DNA of 64,000 bases, taken from Latrodectus hesperus (taxonomy: Eukaryota > Arthropoda > Arachnida > Araneae > Theridiidae). A program made the position numbers and the translations under genes. The stretch covers positions 59,236,779 through 59,300,778 of the forward strand of contig CM075862.1 of assembly GCA_037975125.1 (NCBI GenBank), in the 5' to 3' direction. A model generated the notes under the pieces. The model searched no databases. It saw nothing but the letters and a program-made list of their open reading frames with translations, and was not told where the DNA came from. Below are positions 1-12,192 of the stretch, piece by piece. Position 1 is the stretch's first letter; each line of letters begins with the position of its first letter.

Positions 1-3000
1 ATGTACACTAACTTTTACCCGCATATTACAATCATTTGAATAGATTATCATTTATATTTGGATAAAAAAGATGAAAATATAATCTACTGAATCATTTGAT
101 GAAAAATAAATAATGTTTGAAAGATAAAAATGTATCCGATTTAAATTTGGATAATTTCTTTGAAATCTATAAGATTTAGAATCAAACTGAACTAAATGCT
201 CCCAATCCGGTTTAACAAAATAAACTTCTAAATAATTGCACCCATAGCTTAGTTTGGAAAGAATAAAAGTATTTTTAAAGTTTTTTTTACAAAGATCTTG
301 TATAATGGAACCCTTACTCAATGTGTAATAATGATTTTGTGTAAAACTATGTAGGCTGGACTATAATTACCACTTTTTGTTCAAAGAACATTCAGTAATC
401 AAAATAATCATGATTAAAATATCTAATGTAATAGTAACGCAAATTGCTTATATTTATTTTATTAAGTGTTAAGAAATTTTAACCAATCAAATTTTTTATT
501 AATGAATAAATTTAACAGTATTTTTAAAAGTTAGAATATTTTGAAATATTTCTATTATCTAAGAGGTACAGCTTGTTATGACTTATGAACAAACAATTAA
601 ATTTTAATTGTAACGTGCAAGTTATGAAGGTAAACTTTTTATTTGAAAAGTATCGACTCATTGACAACAACACAATACAACATATACAACACAACACAAT
701 ACAACACAATATTACAAAAAATACAACACAATATTATTATAACTGCGGTAAAGGTGAAAAAAACTCTTTTTAAATCTATTGAAAAACGTTCTTTTCATCA
801 ATGAAATGATTTCAAAAGAGGTGAAATAATGTAAAAGTTATAAATTTGAAATCAAAGTCTGACTTGTTTTCGTATCTGATTCAAAGGAAATGCCAGGAAT
901 GAAAAGGAAATGATATTACAAACAATTTATTCAAGTCAACACATTAAAATTTAAAATAACTTTGTATTTTATCTCAGAATTTTAATATTAATAATTTTTA
1001 CAATTTCTATATAAAAATTTCTTTCAATAAAATATGTTCATCAGTATAGTAAAATAATAATTGGAAGAATAAATTTGGAATGTCTGCTAAAGTATTGTTT
1101 TTTTTAAAATATTAATATTGACACCATAATATATGTAACTAATTTAAATATATGTAATATATTTTTATGTCGATTAACATGATTTACGGAGATTTAATTT
1201 CCGTAAACACTATTTTTGAAGATATAAATTTAGCATCCTTGCACATTTTTCACACATTATTAATAAATTTAAATAATTCGCAATTAATGATAACATTTTT
1301 AGAATTAAAAGTATTCAGATAAAATCTAGCTATTTAAAAAATTTTATTTTGTGAAATATGTGTCTAAAGCATGGTTTTACTTTAAACATTGTTTGTTCAG
1401 GAAACTAACTCCCAATTGAACATTCGTATTGTCAGAATTGTTTTAATGGAAGTTTATGAAAAAATAAAGCATTAAAAAACTTTCTCTTATGAAGCAAATA
1501 AAAACATAAATAATTTAGTGCAACAAAAACTTAACGAAAAACATTAAAAATTTTTGAACGTTTCAAGTAATAAATGAAAAATTGTCAAATATTTTAATTG
1601 ATTTTGACAGTGAAAAAACACATACAAATAATCTGCATGCGTCATGTATCCTTTCCATGGAGGCACCATATATCTTTCACTCAGAAATTTTTTTATTTGA
1701 GCTTGTTAAAAGTTATATATATATATGCATTGCTATTATTATTAGGTTCTATGATGAAAAGAGGAGAATGATGAATATTTTTGTTAAAACTCATAATAAA
1801 CTTTGAAAAATGAGGGTGAAATTGCTAATTTCCATGTAAAAAACTTTAAAACATATTTTGAATGTAATTCTACAAGGAAATTATAAACTCTAAAATTTTA
1901 GTAAGTTTTATAGTTTCGTTTCTAAAAATTTAATAATCTTTTATTTTCCAATTTTCTGAAATTATCTATGAAATATTTATCAATTCATTAAATTGGGAAG
2001 AATCATTGATTATCTGGTGACAATAGTTAGGTAAATCTGACCCATACAACTTCAAACATAAATTGAAAAATGAATTTTAAAATAAATGTTACAAGTGATA
2101 CATTTAAAATTCCATAAAGCTTCCCAAATTAATACACCACTTTTAAGGGAATTAAAAATCAAAAAATATTTCACGATCTATGATTTACATAAATATTAAA
2201 GTAAATTTTATCATTTAGAAATGCAAGACCGAAGACATTCGAAACAAAATTAAAAAATTCAAATTTTTTTATCATAAAAGAAATACATTTTTGGATAGCT
2301 AAATGAATTATTCTAAGCGCAGAAGAGCAAAATATTCAATGAAATAAATTTTAAATTATTTTCATTGTAATACAAAATAAGAGATCGAGACCTATAACCA
2401 TACTAAATCTCATGTTGAGAACAGATAATGACTAAATTATATTGCTCTGTATGACTAAATTAATTCTCTTATATTCATGAAACTGTTGTTAAATAAAGAA
2501 TAATCCACAAAGCTTGTATTTAAACATCTTGAAAAACACTGGAAAAGTAAAAGAGATTTGTTTAATTTTTGTTTTCGAATGTATAAAATATTTACTAAAA
2601 ATCCAAATTATGGTTGCTCAACAAACTAAAGAAAAATGCAATCTATAAACGTAAAAATTCTTAATGAAGTACGAAAAAAGTTAAAAAATTTTTAGAAATT
2701 AATTACAATGCAAGAAGTTAATTAAATCTGGATTGATTACTTTGAATAACGTTTCATTGAGAATTAAGAAGTGATGCACTAGAGTATAAGTACTTTAAGA
2801 AGAGGAAATATTTAATACAAACAAATTTAATGAAAGATTTAAAAAATATATATAATTTTATTATTATTTGAAAAAAATTATATATATTTTTAAAATCAAA
2901 TATTATTATTATATATATATTTAAAATTATATATCAGTGTATGTCTGTAAAAATAATATTTTCATCGAAGAAATAAAATTGCCTAAATCGTCATAAGTAA

Positions 3001-4188
3001 CAATAATAGAAAGGTTTGAGAATATACCCACACGCAAACATGAAATTACTCAAACACTTACACCCAGCATATTGTTAATATTGCTCTAAATTCTTAATGC
3101 TATAATTGTATCCTAAGGCTTAGTTTACCTTGACCTTAATGTATTTATGAACAGTTAAAATAATTGAGTCTAGTTAATTGAAAATACTATTAAGTTAGCG
3201 AAACTTCATTTCATTTGAATGTGAATTCATCTACACGAACAAAAAATGTATTTTCAATACTCACTTTTTGTGTAATGATTATGAGAGTCATTTGTTTTTT
3301 TCCAATAAAATGAGCAAACAATTACCTTTAGTTTCAGTTTAATTCTGACGTATCAAACATCATTCAGAGTTTAACATGAACATTTCGGTAATTTCAGTTA
3401 TAGTTAAATTTTTGATATATTTGAGAAAGTTCTGTTTATTCTGTAGAGCCTGGTTCATGTACGATTAAGACTTTAAATTTCTTATATTTATAATACGAAA
3501 TAAGTAAAAAAGATTAAAAAACAGAGTGAGGAAAAATATTGAAACCTTTATCAAGGACAAAGGAAATAAATTCTTAAGGAAACAAATATGTTCGGTAAAT
3601 TTTATATCCAATTTAAAACAGATTTTAAACAAAGAATAAATAATATTTTCAATGCTCAGTGAAATATTTCTGTCAAGTTAGTTTAAAAATTCATTGACCA
3701 ACTGAATTATAACCATTTTGCATTCCATATTTTTTTAATTATTTCAGGTCACTAACATTAAAGAAGTATCTTTACTGCACTGGAAATATCATTCTGCTAA
3801 ACACATATAGGAGCATCATTTACAGTTGTTGAATTAGTATCTGGCACTGTTATGTCATCTGAATATCTTAAATATAAGAAAATATGTTAACATTGTAAAA
3901 TATGTTTTCTTTTTCTTGATAAAGTTGTTGAAAAAGGACCGTTTGGATTGATATTTGTAGTTAGTTAGTATTCTTAGTAATTGGAAAAATATTTAAAAAT
4001 ATTTGGTTTTCATCTTGTGATTTACCAATGCATTAACGAGATTTGCATGTTTTAATATAAAATTTTTTTGTAATGGTTAATCTAATAAAAACATTTTATA
4101 TAATCTAGTTTTATCCAAACAGAAGTATTATCATGGAATATAATCATGGCTGAGTGTTAGTAATTTATTTTAACGTATCCATAGTTTA
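1..4188. other. AT-rich DNA without recognisable genes
   Basis: I see no coding region. Short ORFs here are AT-biased, lack recognisable domains and look like chance. The stretch contains a CAACA-type low-complexity run (annotated separately), a small (TA)n run near 1,720, and a short inverted repeat near 1,184-1,207 (TTTACGGA facing TCCGTAAA). It reads like intergenic or intronic DNA. Confidence 0.6.
664..735. repeat. CAACA/ACAAT low-complexity repeat
   Basis: The stretch is built from short ACAAC and ACAAT units. Similar (CAA)-rich tails end the SINE-like elements at 53,838-54,114 and 58,680-58,815, so this could be a retroposon tail whose body has decayed. No body is recognisable upstream. 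Confidence 0.7.
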
Positions 4189-4241
4189 AATTGATAAGAC
4201 CGAGAAAGTTAGTTTTTTTAACTTTCTCTTTCTTATCAATT
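4189..4241. repeat. Near-perfect inverted repeat, 23-base arms
   Basis: The left arm (4,189-4,211) and right arm (4,219-4,241) are reverse complements apart from two mismatches, around a 7-base T-rich loop. Stem and loop sizes are close to a minimal small-RNA precursor, but nothing else supports expression. A collapsed foldback transposon or chance inverted duplication is equally possible. Confidence 0.6.
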
Positions 4242-5510
4242 TTATTTTTAAATAACTGTTAATTTTCTATAGCATATTTATTTTAGAAGACTATTTCTCA
4301 TTGTTTAAAATATATGTTTCAGATCTTCAAACATTTCGAAATTCATGATGCAAAAATATCTGGTAATCTTCAAAGAAAAAATTACGGCAGCATCTTGTAT
4401 AATTGTTTGATACCCTTCATTTATCTTAGATTCTGAGGCCCATTTTAAACATCATTTATTTTTATTTCTTTTTTCCCTTCTTGGTACTTGCAGTACTTGA
4501 ACCATATTTGTTTCTCTTTTGAAATTTATTTACCATAACTCCACTTTTTAAATTTTTGCTACACTTAGGGGTATTGTAAGTTAGTTGTATTTTCTGAGAA
4601 AATCAAACTCAATTTGTTCGATTCATACTTGATCAGAATAATTTTTTACTTTTCCAGCTCATATCGTTCAATTTTCTTCAACTCTTTCTCGTTCTTGTTG
4701 TATCACATCCTGAATAATTTAGTGTAACAACATCTTAATTTAGCTATACTACAAATCTTATTACTCAAGAAGTAATTATTGAAATTTATTGAAACGATTT
4801 CTTCGCATATTTACCCCCTATTTCTTGGCATATTTTAGAAATGTTAAGATATCTTATTTTGACTTCAAATTTAATCGCAATCAAAATGTGTTGAAAAAAA
4901 TTTAAGATATAAAAAACTTGGTTACTGATGAGGAAATATTATTTTTTTAAATTTAAATTTAAATTTAAAGATTTGTTTGACTAACACTTTACGTATATGA
5001 TTATTTCAAAATTACATTAATACACAATAAGGGTTATAAAATTCAATTTCCCAAGTTAAGGTAATAACCAATTATTTATTTAATTAATTATTCAACGTAG
5101 AACTGGTATCATATATCCAAAATCAAATATCAGTTTATCTGCTGAAATAATAAACCATAAGTAAGTAAAAATAACATAATATTTGTTAATAGTTAAATTG
5201 TAGTTTAACATTAATTCACATTAAAATATTTTTCTCAGTTATAAATGATAAGTTTTTAAAAATTATCTTTAATCCTGATTTTAATTAAGTTTTTCATGTA
5301 AAACAAATATTAGTAACTAACAGTAAATTAAAAATAATAAATATATATTTTGGACTTACTTTTAAATTTCAAATAAATCATGATATTCAGAACATAGGAA
5401 CACACCCTTAATTAACATACTCATTTTAAACTAAAAGTTAATTTTTATTTAAAAACAAAACAGCTACATAATTTCTATTTGAAATGAACGCCCTTACTTC
5501 CTGCTTAAAA
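4242..5510. other. AT-rich DNA, no gene seen
   Basis: There is no recognisable coding sequence, RNA gene or complete repeat. It contains only short AT-rich simple runs, for example the AAATTT-type run near 4,950-4,970. Confidence 0.6.
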
Positions 5511-5683
5511 AATTCTTTAATGGAAAGTAAATTGACTTTGAATGAATAGCACCATATTTATATATTCAAAATATCAATACTCAAATCTCATAAATTATTC
5601 ATTACATCTAAATGAAATCCTAAAATTGACTAATATTTTTTGGAGGAAAATTTTTATTTAATATTTCATGACATAGTATAATA
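5511..5683. repeat. Direct repeat, copy 1
   Basis: This is the first of two similar blocks about 259 bases apart. Shared landmarks in order are GGAAAGTAAATT, a GAATAGC/GAGTAGC block, TTCAAAATATCAATA, CAAATCTCATAAATTAT and TTTAATATTTCATGA. The spacing of the landmarks is conserved, which indicates a segmental tandem duplication rather than shared base composition. Confidence 0.75.
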
Positions 5684-5769
5684 CTTTTCATCTATAGAAA
5701 TAAGTATATTTTGTATAGTTAAGAAAAACACAATATAAAAAAACCTATGATATATTTTTAAAAAATTAA

Positions 5770-5941
5770 TTATTCTTGAGTGAAAAGTAAATTTTTGTTC
5801 AATGAGTAGCAATACATTTGTACTTTCAAAATATCAATATGCAAATCTCATAAATTATGCATTGCATTTAAATGGACTTATAAAACTTTGTAGAATTTTT
5901 TAGGAGAAAATTATTTAATATTTCATGATATCAGAAATAAT
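5770..5941. repeat. Direct repeat, copy 2
   Basis: This is the second copy of the block at 5,511-5,683, in the same orientation. It differs by many substitutions and small indels, so the duplication is old. The sequence between copies (5,684-5,769) shows no clear third copy. Confidence 0.75.
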
Positions 5942-8900
5942 AATTTTTTTGTTAACAGAAGTTAGCAAATTATCTATATCAAAATACAGTATTCTCAATA
6001 TTTTGTTATTTATTTTATGATTAAATACAAAACTAAATAGTTTCTTTGCTTTCTGAGGAAATATAAATTTCTTGAATAAATTTACTACCCAAATCATAAT
6101 TGCACAAAATAGCCTTCGTGAAAATTCTTAATTTCAGTCTACTAGAAAAAAAATTTTAGCTTGGCAGGGGACACTATGAAGCTATTAGACATTACGTGAT
6201 ATATTTTTTGATCTAATGACTTAGCAGGGAAAATTTCCCTTAGAATTTAATTGTAATTCATACCTATATTACAACCAAGATGTGACTTTTGATGTCTATT
6301 TTAATCTAATGAATACCATCTATCATTTAAAATAATCGGAATAATTTGTTGTAATGTTTGCAACGTCATATATCGTTTTCTTAAATCCCACCACTCTCAT
6401 TTCTCAAAACTTCGAGATTTGAAATTCTCCTATGCTTTTATTTGTTCTGATTAATTCCTTGTCTCCGATGCAGAAACAAAATAAGATGAATGAAGGGGTT
6501 ATAGAATGATAATATTTTATCATAGAACAACTGATCATGATTGAATTTTGTAATCTTTTCAGATCTATAACCTGAAACTTAAAGATGAGTCAAGGGGGTC
6601 AATAAATTTCATACTAAGAAGTTGAACTAGTTAGCCCTGTTGTAAACATTACAATTAATAAAGTCTATATTGGTTAATTTTTTCTGTCAATAGTTTTTAA
6701 CGGAACCATTTATTAAATATATGGCCACCAGTTTTATATTATTAAAAATGTCAGCATTTTCACAGATTTCCAGCAGATGTTATCTAGTCTGTTACAATAA
6801 GTATTATATTGAGGTTATATAAGGGATTCATATGTCTTTTCCTTTCTAAAACAAAACATAATTTAAAGTCTATTTTACTGTAGAATGTTTTGCCTTAATG
6901 TCATATTTTCGTCCCTTACGAAGTACCTTTGTTATATTTCCTGTACAGCTCAGCAAAGCTCTTTTGTAAATGGCAAGTGTATTATTCTTTTACTAGTCTA
7001 TTTATTGATCTTTATTTTTCTCCAAGCAAATTACTACTAACTCCTTCTTCAAGATTCGTAGCAAAAAGATTCATTTGCGATATTACAAATGGTATTGAAA
7101 ACATAAGTCACTGCTCTTTCATACCCTTGATAATTATTATTTATTTTGATATTAAACAACAAATAAAATAAAATAAAAGAGCAAATTTGATATGAGCTAA
7201 TGGTTTTTTAGAAAGTTACATTTTCTTTACAAACAGAAGGATTTGTTCCATGTTTGTGGATATAACTATACATGTACATTTACATTTATATTTGTATTTT
7301 GAACATTTTTAAGTTTAATAAAGAAGATTAAATGACTCTCAAAAATACACAATACTTAAGAATTAAATCTTATGAATGAAGAAGAAAAACGCGTAATTTA
7401 TTTGAAATTTTTCTTTCAAATGTAAATTATGTACAGGAAAATTATGGATTGAAAATAATTAAATATTTTTAATAAATATATATATAAATAAAATGAAACT
7501 AATATATATTCATGAATTAAGTTTATATTTTAATAATATTACGTCTTTTTTCTTTTACATGAATTTTTGTACATAAATATATATCAAGTATCATAAATAT
7601 TTATCGTAAATCAAACAAGTGATAAAAATACTTAGAAATAAAATGTAAAAAATATTTTGAAGGAAGAAACTAGAATATATATTTATTTTGAATGCAGAGT
7701 CATTATTTGATTCTTAGGGAATTGAAAAAACTGCATTAAACTAAAAATGATGCAAACTAAAATGATCTTTTAAGTATTAGTTTATAATTGTAGACTTTTT
7801 GAATTATAATTTTTATTTAAATAAGATACATATCTAGACGTGAGTGAGACGGTAAAATATGAAGAATTTTAGAAAATACTTTTGTGAACTGAAAACATAT
7901 TATATGTGTGTGTATAGGTCGATATAAATCAAATATATGTTTTAACTGACTCAATTTTTTGATTTATATTAATAATAAAACTTATACACAAGCAACTAAG
8001 TTCATTATATGTGAATATTCTTAGTGCAATGAACTAGATTTTTTCATTCGTTTTATAATTTGATTTATATAAATGAAGTACTTAGGTAATGATACCATAA
8101 TTTGAAAATAAATATTTAATTATTTTTATAATCACCAATTTCTATGAATTTTAAACTGGAAATATCACTGAATAATTTCAAAAATTAAATGTGTGATTAT
8201 CAATTTTAAAAGACGTGATTTGTTTGTTTGTTTGTCGCTCAACGGTCATTTTTTGCACACGAGGGCTAATTAGACCGGGAAAAACTGGTTTAAAGCAACT
8301 TGTGAATTTCATATGTTTTAAAATACAATGAATCACTTTGTGAGTCTCATGGAGATAAATAGTATTCAATTTATATAAACACATATTGCTTTTACTTTCT
8401 TCCTGTGATTAAGAGAATAAATATTTGAGTACTAGTTTAATATATTTGAGAGAGAGAGATTTAAAAACATAAAAAGTTCCAAAATTATTAATCATTTTTA
8501 ATGAGTTCGTTATTATTTCCCTCTTAGCTGAATGCCATCTATGAAATATTTGGACTATAAGTAATCGTCTATACCAGTTCAGTGATATAGATATGAAGGG
8601 ACACATGAAAAATTTTTTTATGGATATCACTTTCTCTATTTTATAAACCAGATGTAGCTTAAAATTTAATGCTTAAGACTGCAAAATTAGAAAATTAAAT
8701 TAGTTCAATTCAGAAAACGAAAAATACTTGAGTTGTTTAACATATGCTTAATGTTTGGTATAAAAGTATGCTTGGTTAATTTTACTAGGCTTGGACAGAA
8801 ATATTAGGACAAAGCATTATACAAAATTTAGCAGTCTCTCATCACTATAACTCCAAATTCGAATCGGTCTAATTAACCCTCGTATGTTCCATGCAGAAAA

Positions 8901-10060
8901 AAGATTTATAAGTAAACAAAATGCCGATCTATTGCATTATTCATGTTCATCGTACAATTGTAGGTGCAAGCGCTTTTGAGTTTCAATCAAAGTTAAAAAA
9001 CAATCGATATCTGCCGTACGTTCCAGTTAGCTGCAAACAGTGTCGAATCGTAAGACGTAACAGATTGAATATGTTTTGATATCATTCGTGATGTTGCTGA
9101 GGGATTTATCATTGTGATGCTGACAATATATTTATCCTCAAGTACAGTGATGTAAGGAGAGGTCTGCGAACAGATCCTTCAGTGCACCTTACACTTTTGT
9201 ACCCAGCGATTATAGATTCGCATTATCACCGTTGTCTCTGAGTGATAATCAGCAATTTCGTTTGGTTACTGTTGTACATCGAGTGAACTAAAAACATAAG
9301 CTTTTTAATTATGCTGTTTAGAATACAATATATGGCCTAGTTAAGCAGCTAAAATCTATTTTTGATTACATTAATATATTTAAAATAAATTTTTACACCT
9401 AATTAAAGAAAATCAAAACATTTATTTTATGGCAATTGATAGTAATGGCTTATGCTTTTTTTAATATTATATAGCTTATACCTTTTGGCTTTAATGATCT
9501 ATTTAACAATTCAACATTTAATTATGTATAATAATACCCTACATAATAATTTATATCTACTAGGAATATATATAATATTTCTTTTTTTATGGCTTATGGA
9601 TCAAATAATCTATTAGGTATGTGATTCATAAGTCAATTATCTGATAGGTATACTGATAGATAAACGTTTTGGATTATTTTATTTTTATAAATATGATTAA
9701 TAAATAGACATCAATTTAAATTATTGGAAAGATCTATGAACATTCTGTGTTCATAACAATTACATTTTTATAAGGAGATAAACTATACGTACAGATTAAT
9801 ATTATTCATAAGTATCTATGTTTTTACTCTATTAAATTTTTATTTCCTTTTTGTTTATTAAATTGTATCAGCATTAAAGTTTATCTTCCTAATGTTTGTT
9901 TGTTTGTTTTAAGTTTAAAAAAGTTTCAATTATATATTTGGTAACTCTACTCCAACTGCTTTGGAGCTGGGTTGATTGGTAGCCTATACTTTATTTAATT
10001 AAATTTGTATACTTATTAATATTGCATTATGTATACTCATAGTTTTGCTTCATGTATATA
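5942..10060. other. AT-rich DNA with a base-richer island at about 8.8-9.3 kb
   Basis: No gene is recognisable. A small patch at about 8,198-8,300 has a (TTTG)n run followed by unusually GC-rich sequence and may be a fragment of an unidentified repeat. The segment at about 8,785-9,295 is clearly less AT-rich than its surroundings and may be an old transposon or a regulatory island. No terminal repeats or domain could be found in it. Confidence 0.5.
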
Positions 10061-10256
10061 CAGGGACACAATTATTAAACTATGTCAAATGAAACTATCG
10101 TAATTTCTGATTGATTTGCATGAAAGGATCAAACTTTGATGTTGGACACAAGGCATGATGGGAATCAGTATATGCATCCATATGCGCTTGTTGACAGAAA
10201 TGTCATAGTACAACCTACTGGATGTATATCAGCTATGAAGGTCAATTATACAAGTA

Positions 10257-11100
10257 ACAACAGCTGGATGATGACTCAAAGGAGGTTTCCTACGGGGTAA
10301 AAATTAAAGACAATTGATCCAAGTATGCTAACAATCAAGAATTTGATTCACAGATATGAAAGAATTGATAATGCTTGTGATGACAATGTTGAAGATAGCA
10401 GATGTCAAATAAATGGGAAAGCTTTTAAAAACGTAGAGAAGAGACGTGTAGTGTTTTAAACTAGTTCAAAGAAATCGACCAGGTGATCCGCATAACAGAG
10501 TGGAATAAACTGAAAGATTCTCGACTTTTTTGTTTCACTGCATCTTTTCCCGTGCCACATTCAAACCCATCAGCCATTATGGCTATGACACATGAGTTAT
10601 ATTTCGCCAGGATTATTGAAGAAATAATTGATGAACAGAGCTTTGATGGGAATATGGTTTAATTTAGCGACGAAGTTCACTTTCATTTGGATTGTTTCGT
10701 CAATAAACAAAAGAAGCACTGTTGGGGGCCTGAGATTCCATATTTCATATCGAGAATTCTTTCAACACTCGCGATGGTAGCTGTGAGTCACGTTTTTTCC
10801 AGTTTTAGAATAATTGGTGCGATATTTTTAGACAACAAGGTGAATGTTAAATTATACGGGAAGATTTTGGAAAACGATTTTATCCTTATTATTCAAAATG
10901 CTATTGATTTTGACAAAAATACAGTTCCTGCAAGACAAAAATAGATCCTATAAGGGCAAGGGAGTTATTATCTGAAGGAGCAATTTAGGAACCAAATTTT
11001 ATCTCTGAAGATACCAAAAATCACTGGAATGGGACTCGGGCTCCATATTCTCCAGAGCTTGGTATAATAGAAAGCTAAAAGTGTTTAAAGCTAGATCAAA
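10257..11100 (+). pseudogene. Mariner-like transposase pseudogene
   Basis: This is a broken plus-strand coding region for a cut-and-paste DDE transposase, the enzyme that excises and reinserts the element. The N-terminal helix-turn-helix part is visible only as scattered frames. The best landmark is FSDEVHFHLDCFVNKQ at about 10,668-10,710, which contains the first catalytic aspartate. It is followed by WGPEIP and an open stretch to 10,944. Downstream, fragments such as SGSIFSRAW (about 11,034-11,060) sit where the third catalytic region (SPDLTP-type) belongs, but the motif is eroded. Stops and frameshifts interrupt every frame, including a TAA just before the FSDE motif. The element at 27,789-28,706 appears to be of the same broad family and retains only the C-terminal end. 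Confidence 0.7.
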
Positions 11101-11226
11101 GAAAATTTGGTGAATTTTCTATCATTTTTGATTCTGAAATGAGGCAATTTTGACTGATACACACTCTTTGCATACTGAAGTATTTAGTACTTCTTCTACG
11201 CTAAGCAAAAATTTTTGTGTTATTCG

Positions 11227-11269
11227 GTAGGTTGCGTAATCATCATCAATTGATGATTACTCTACCTAC
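11227..11269. repeat. Imperfect palindrome
   Basis: The arms GTAGGT...GTAATCATCA and TGATTAC...ACCTAC pair around a central TCAATTGA. It lies inside the 3' part of the mariner-like relic and may be a leftover terminal repeat of a nested element. Confidence 0.55.
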
Positions 11270-11340
11270 GTGTTGTGCGTTTGCTTTGAAATTCTAATAA
11301 TTTGCATCTCTAACCTCCTCTAATACATGTAGCAAATTTC

Positions 11341-12097
11341 ATTTTATTTGCATGCTTCTTTCAGGGTGTTTCATTTACGGTGACCAGTAGTGTAGTTATT
11401 AGATGTTTAGTTGTAATTATTTTCCTTTAGTTTTAATTACCTTTTTTACTATATAATATATGATACTATTTTCATTTTAGAAGTGTGATTTCTTTTTTTA
11501 CAGCATTTAGGTTTTATTTTCTTGAAGAACTGTCATAAAGATTCAATCTCATAGTATTCTGTAGACCTTGATGCCCCACCACCATAAAAATTATTTTTAA
11601 AATAATAGCTGAAAGACGCTCTTGGTCGATGTGCGTGACACCACGTAGAAGGTGTCGATTGCTTCACATACGTTAAGAGCATTAAACACGATAGCCAAAT
11701 TGTAAAGACAGGAGCTTTTTTACATCACTCTTTATTTATCTCAATGTTTTTAGATTTATTTCGTTTTAGTTTCTTACAATTATGTCCAAAATATATTTCT
11801 TCTAAGAATCTCATTAACATGGATTTTTTTAGGAATATCTTATTTACGGATTTTCCTTAGAAGTAAGTGTCAAAACTTAAAATGAGAAAGCAGTCTCAGC
11901 AATTTCATAGCTTATACTGTATAAATAGATTTAACATTCAATTTGGAATTATTAGTAAATGTTAACATTTCTAAATTGTGTATTATGGATCCATCTTTAT
12001 TTAGTTGAAAGCTGAGAAATTGTATCTTAAACTAAGCTTTGTTAGGTACGAACTAAATCATTTTATATATAAAATAATATAAATACAATAAAATGCC

Positions 12098-12100
<3 letters not shown>
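11341..12100. other. No gene seen; short GC-richer patch at about 11.56-11.72 kb
   Basis: The sequence is mostly AT-rich and featureless. About 11,565-11,720 is noticeably richer in G and C and contains no long ORF. It may be a fragment of an unidentified repeat. Confidence 0.5.

Positions 12101-12191
<91 letters not shown>
12101..12191. repeat. (AT)n microsatellite
   Basis: This is an uninterrupted AT dinucleotide run of about 90 bases. Predicted Tyr-Ile repeat proteins crossing it are artefacts of the repeat. Confidence 0.97.

Positions 12192-12192
<1 letters not shown>

Larger units (their letters stand above)
10061..11340 (+). mobile_element. Decayed mariner-like (IS630/Tc1 superfamily) element
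   Basis: The left end starts right after a TA with CAGGGACACAATTATTAAAC, similar to the terminal repeat of the element at 27,789 (CAGGGTGATCATAATTAAAC). It is followed by the transposase remnant at about 10,257-11,100. No matching right terminal repeat was found, so the right boundary is approximate. A CAGGGTGTTTCATTTACGGT motif at about 11,364 may be the end of another element. The palindrome at 11,227-11,269 lies near the right end. Confidence 0.65.

Noticed and set aside
664..735. CRISPR-like array of short repeats
   Set aside because: The units are 5-10 bases with no spacers; it is low-complexity DNA in a eukaryotic genome.
4189..4241. A microRNA gene
   Set aside because: The stem is only 23 pairs with a 7-base loop, and no lower stem, conservation or expression evidence is visible; left as an inverted repeat.
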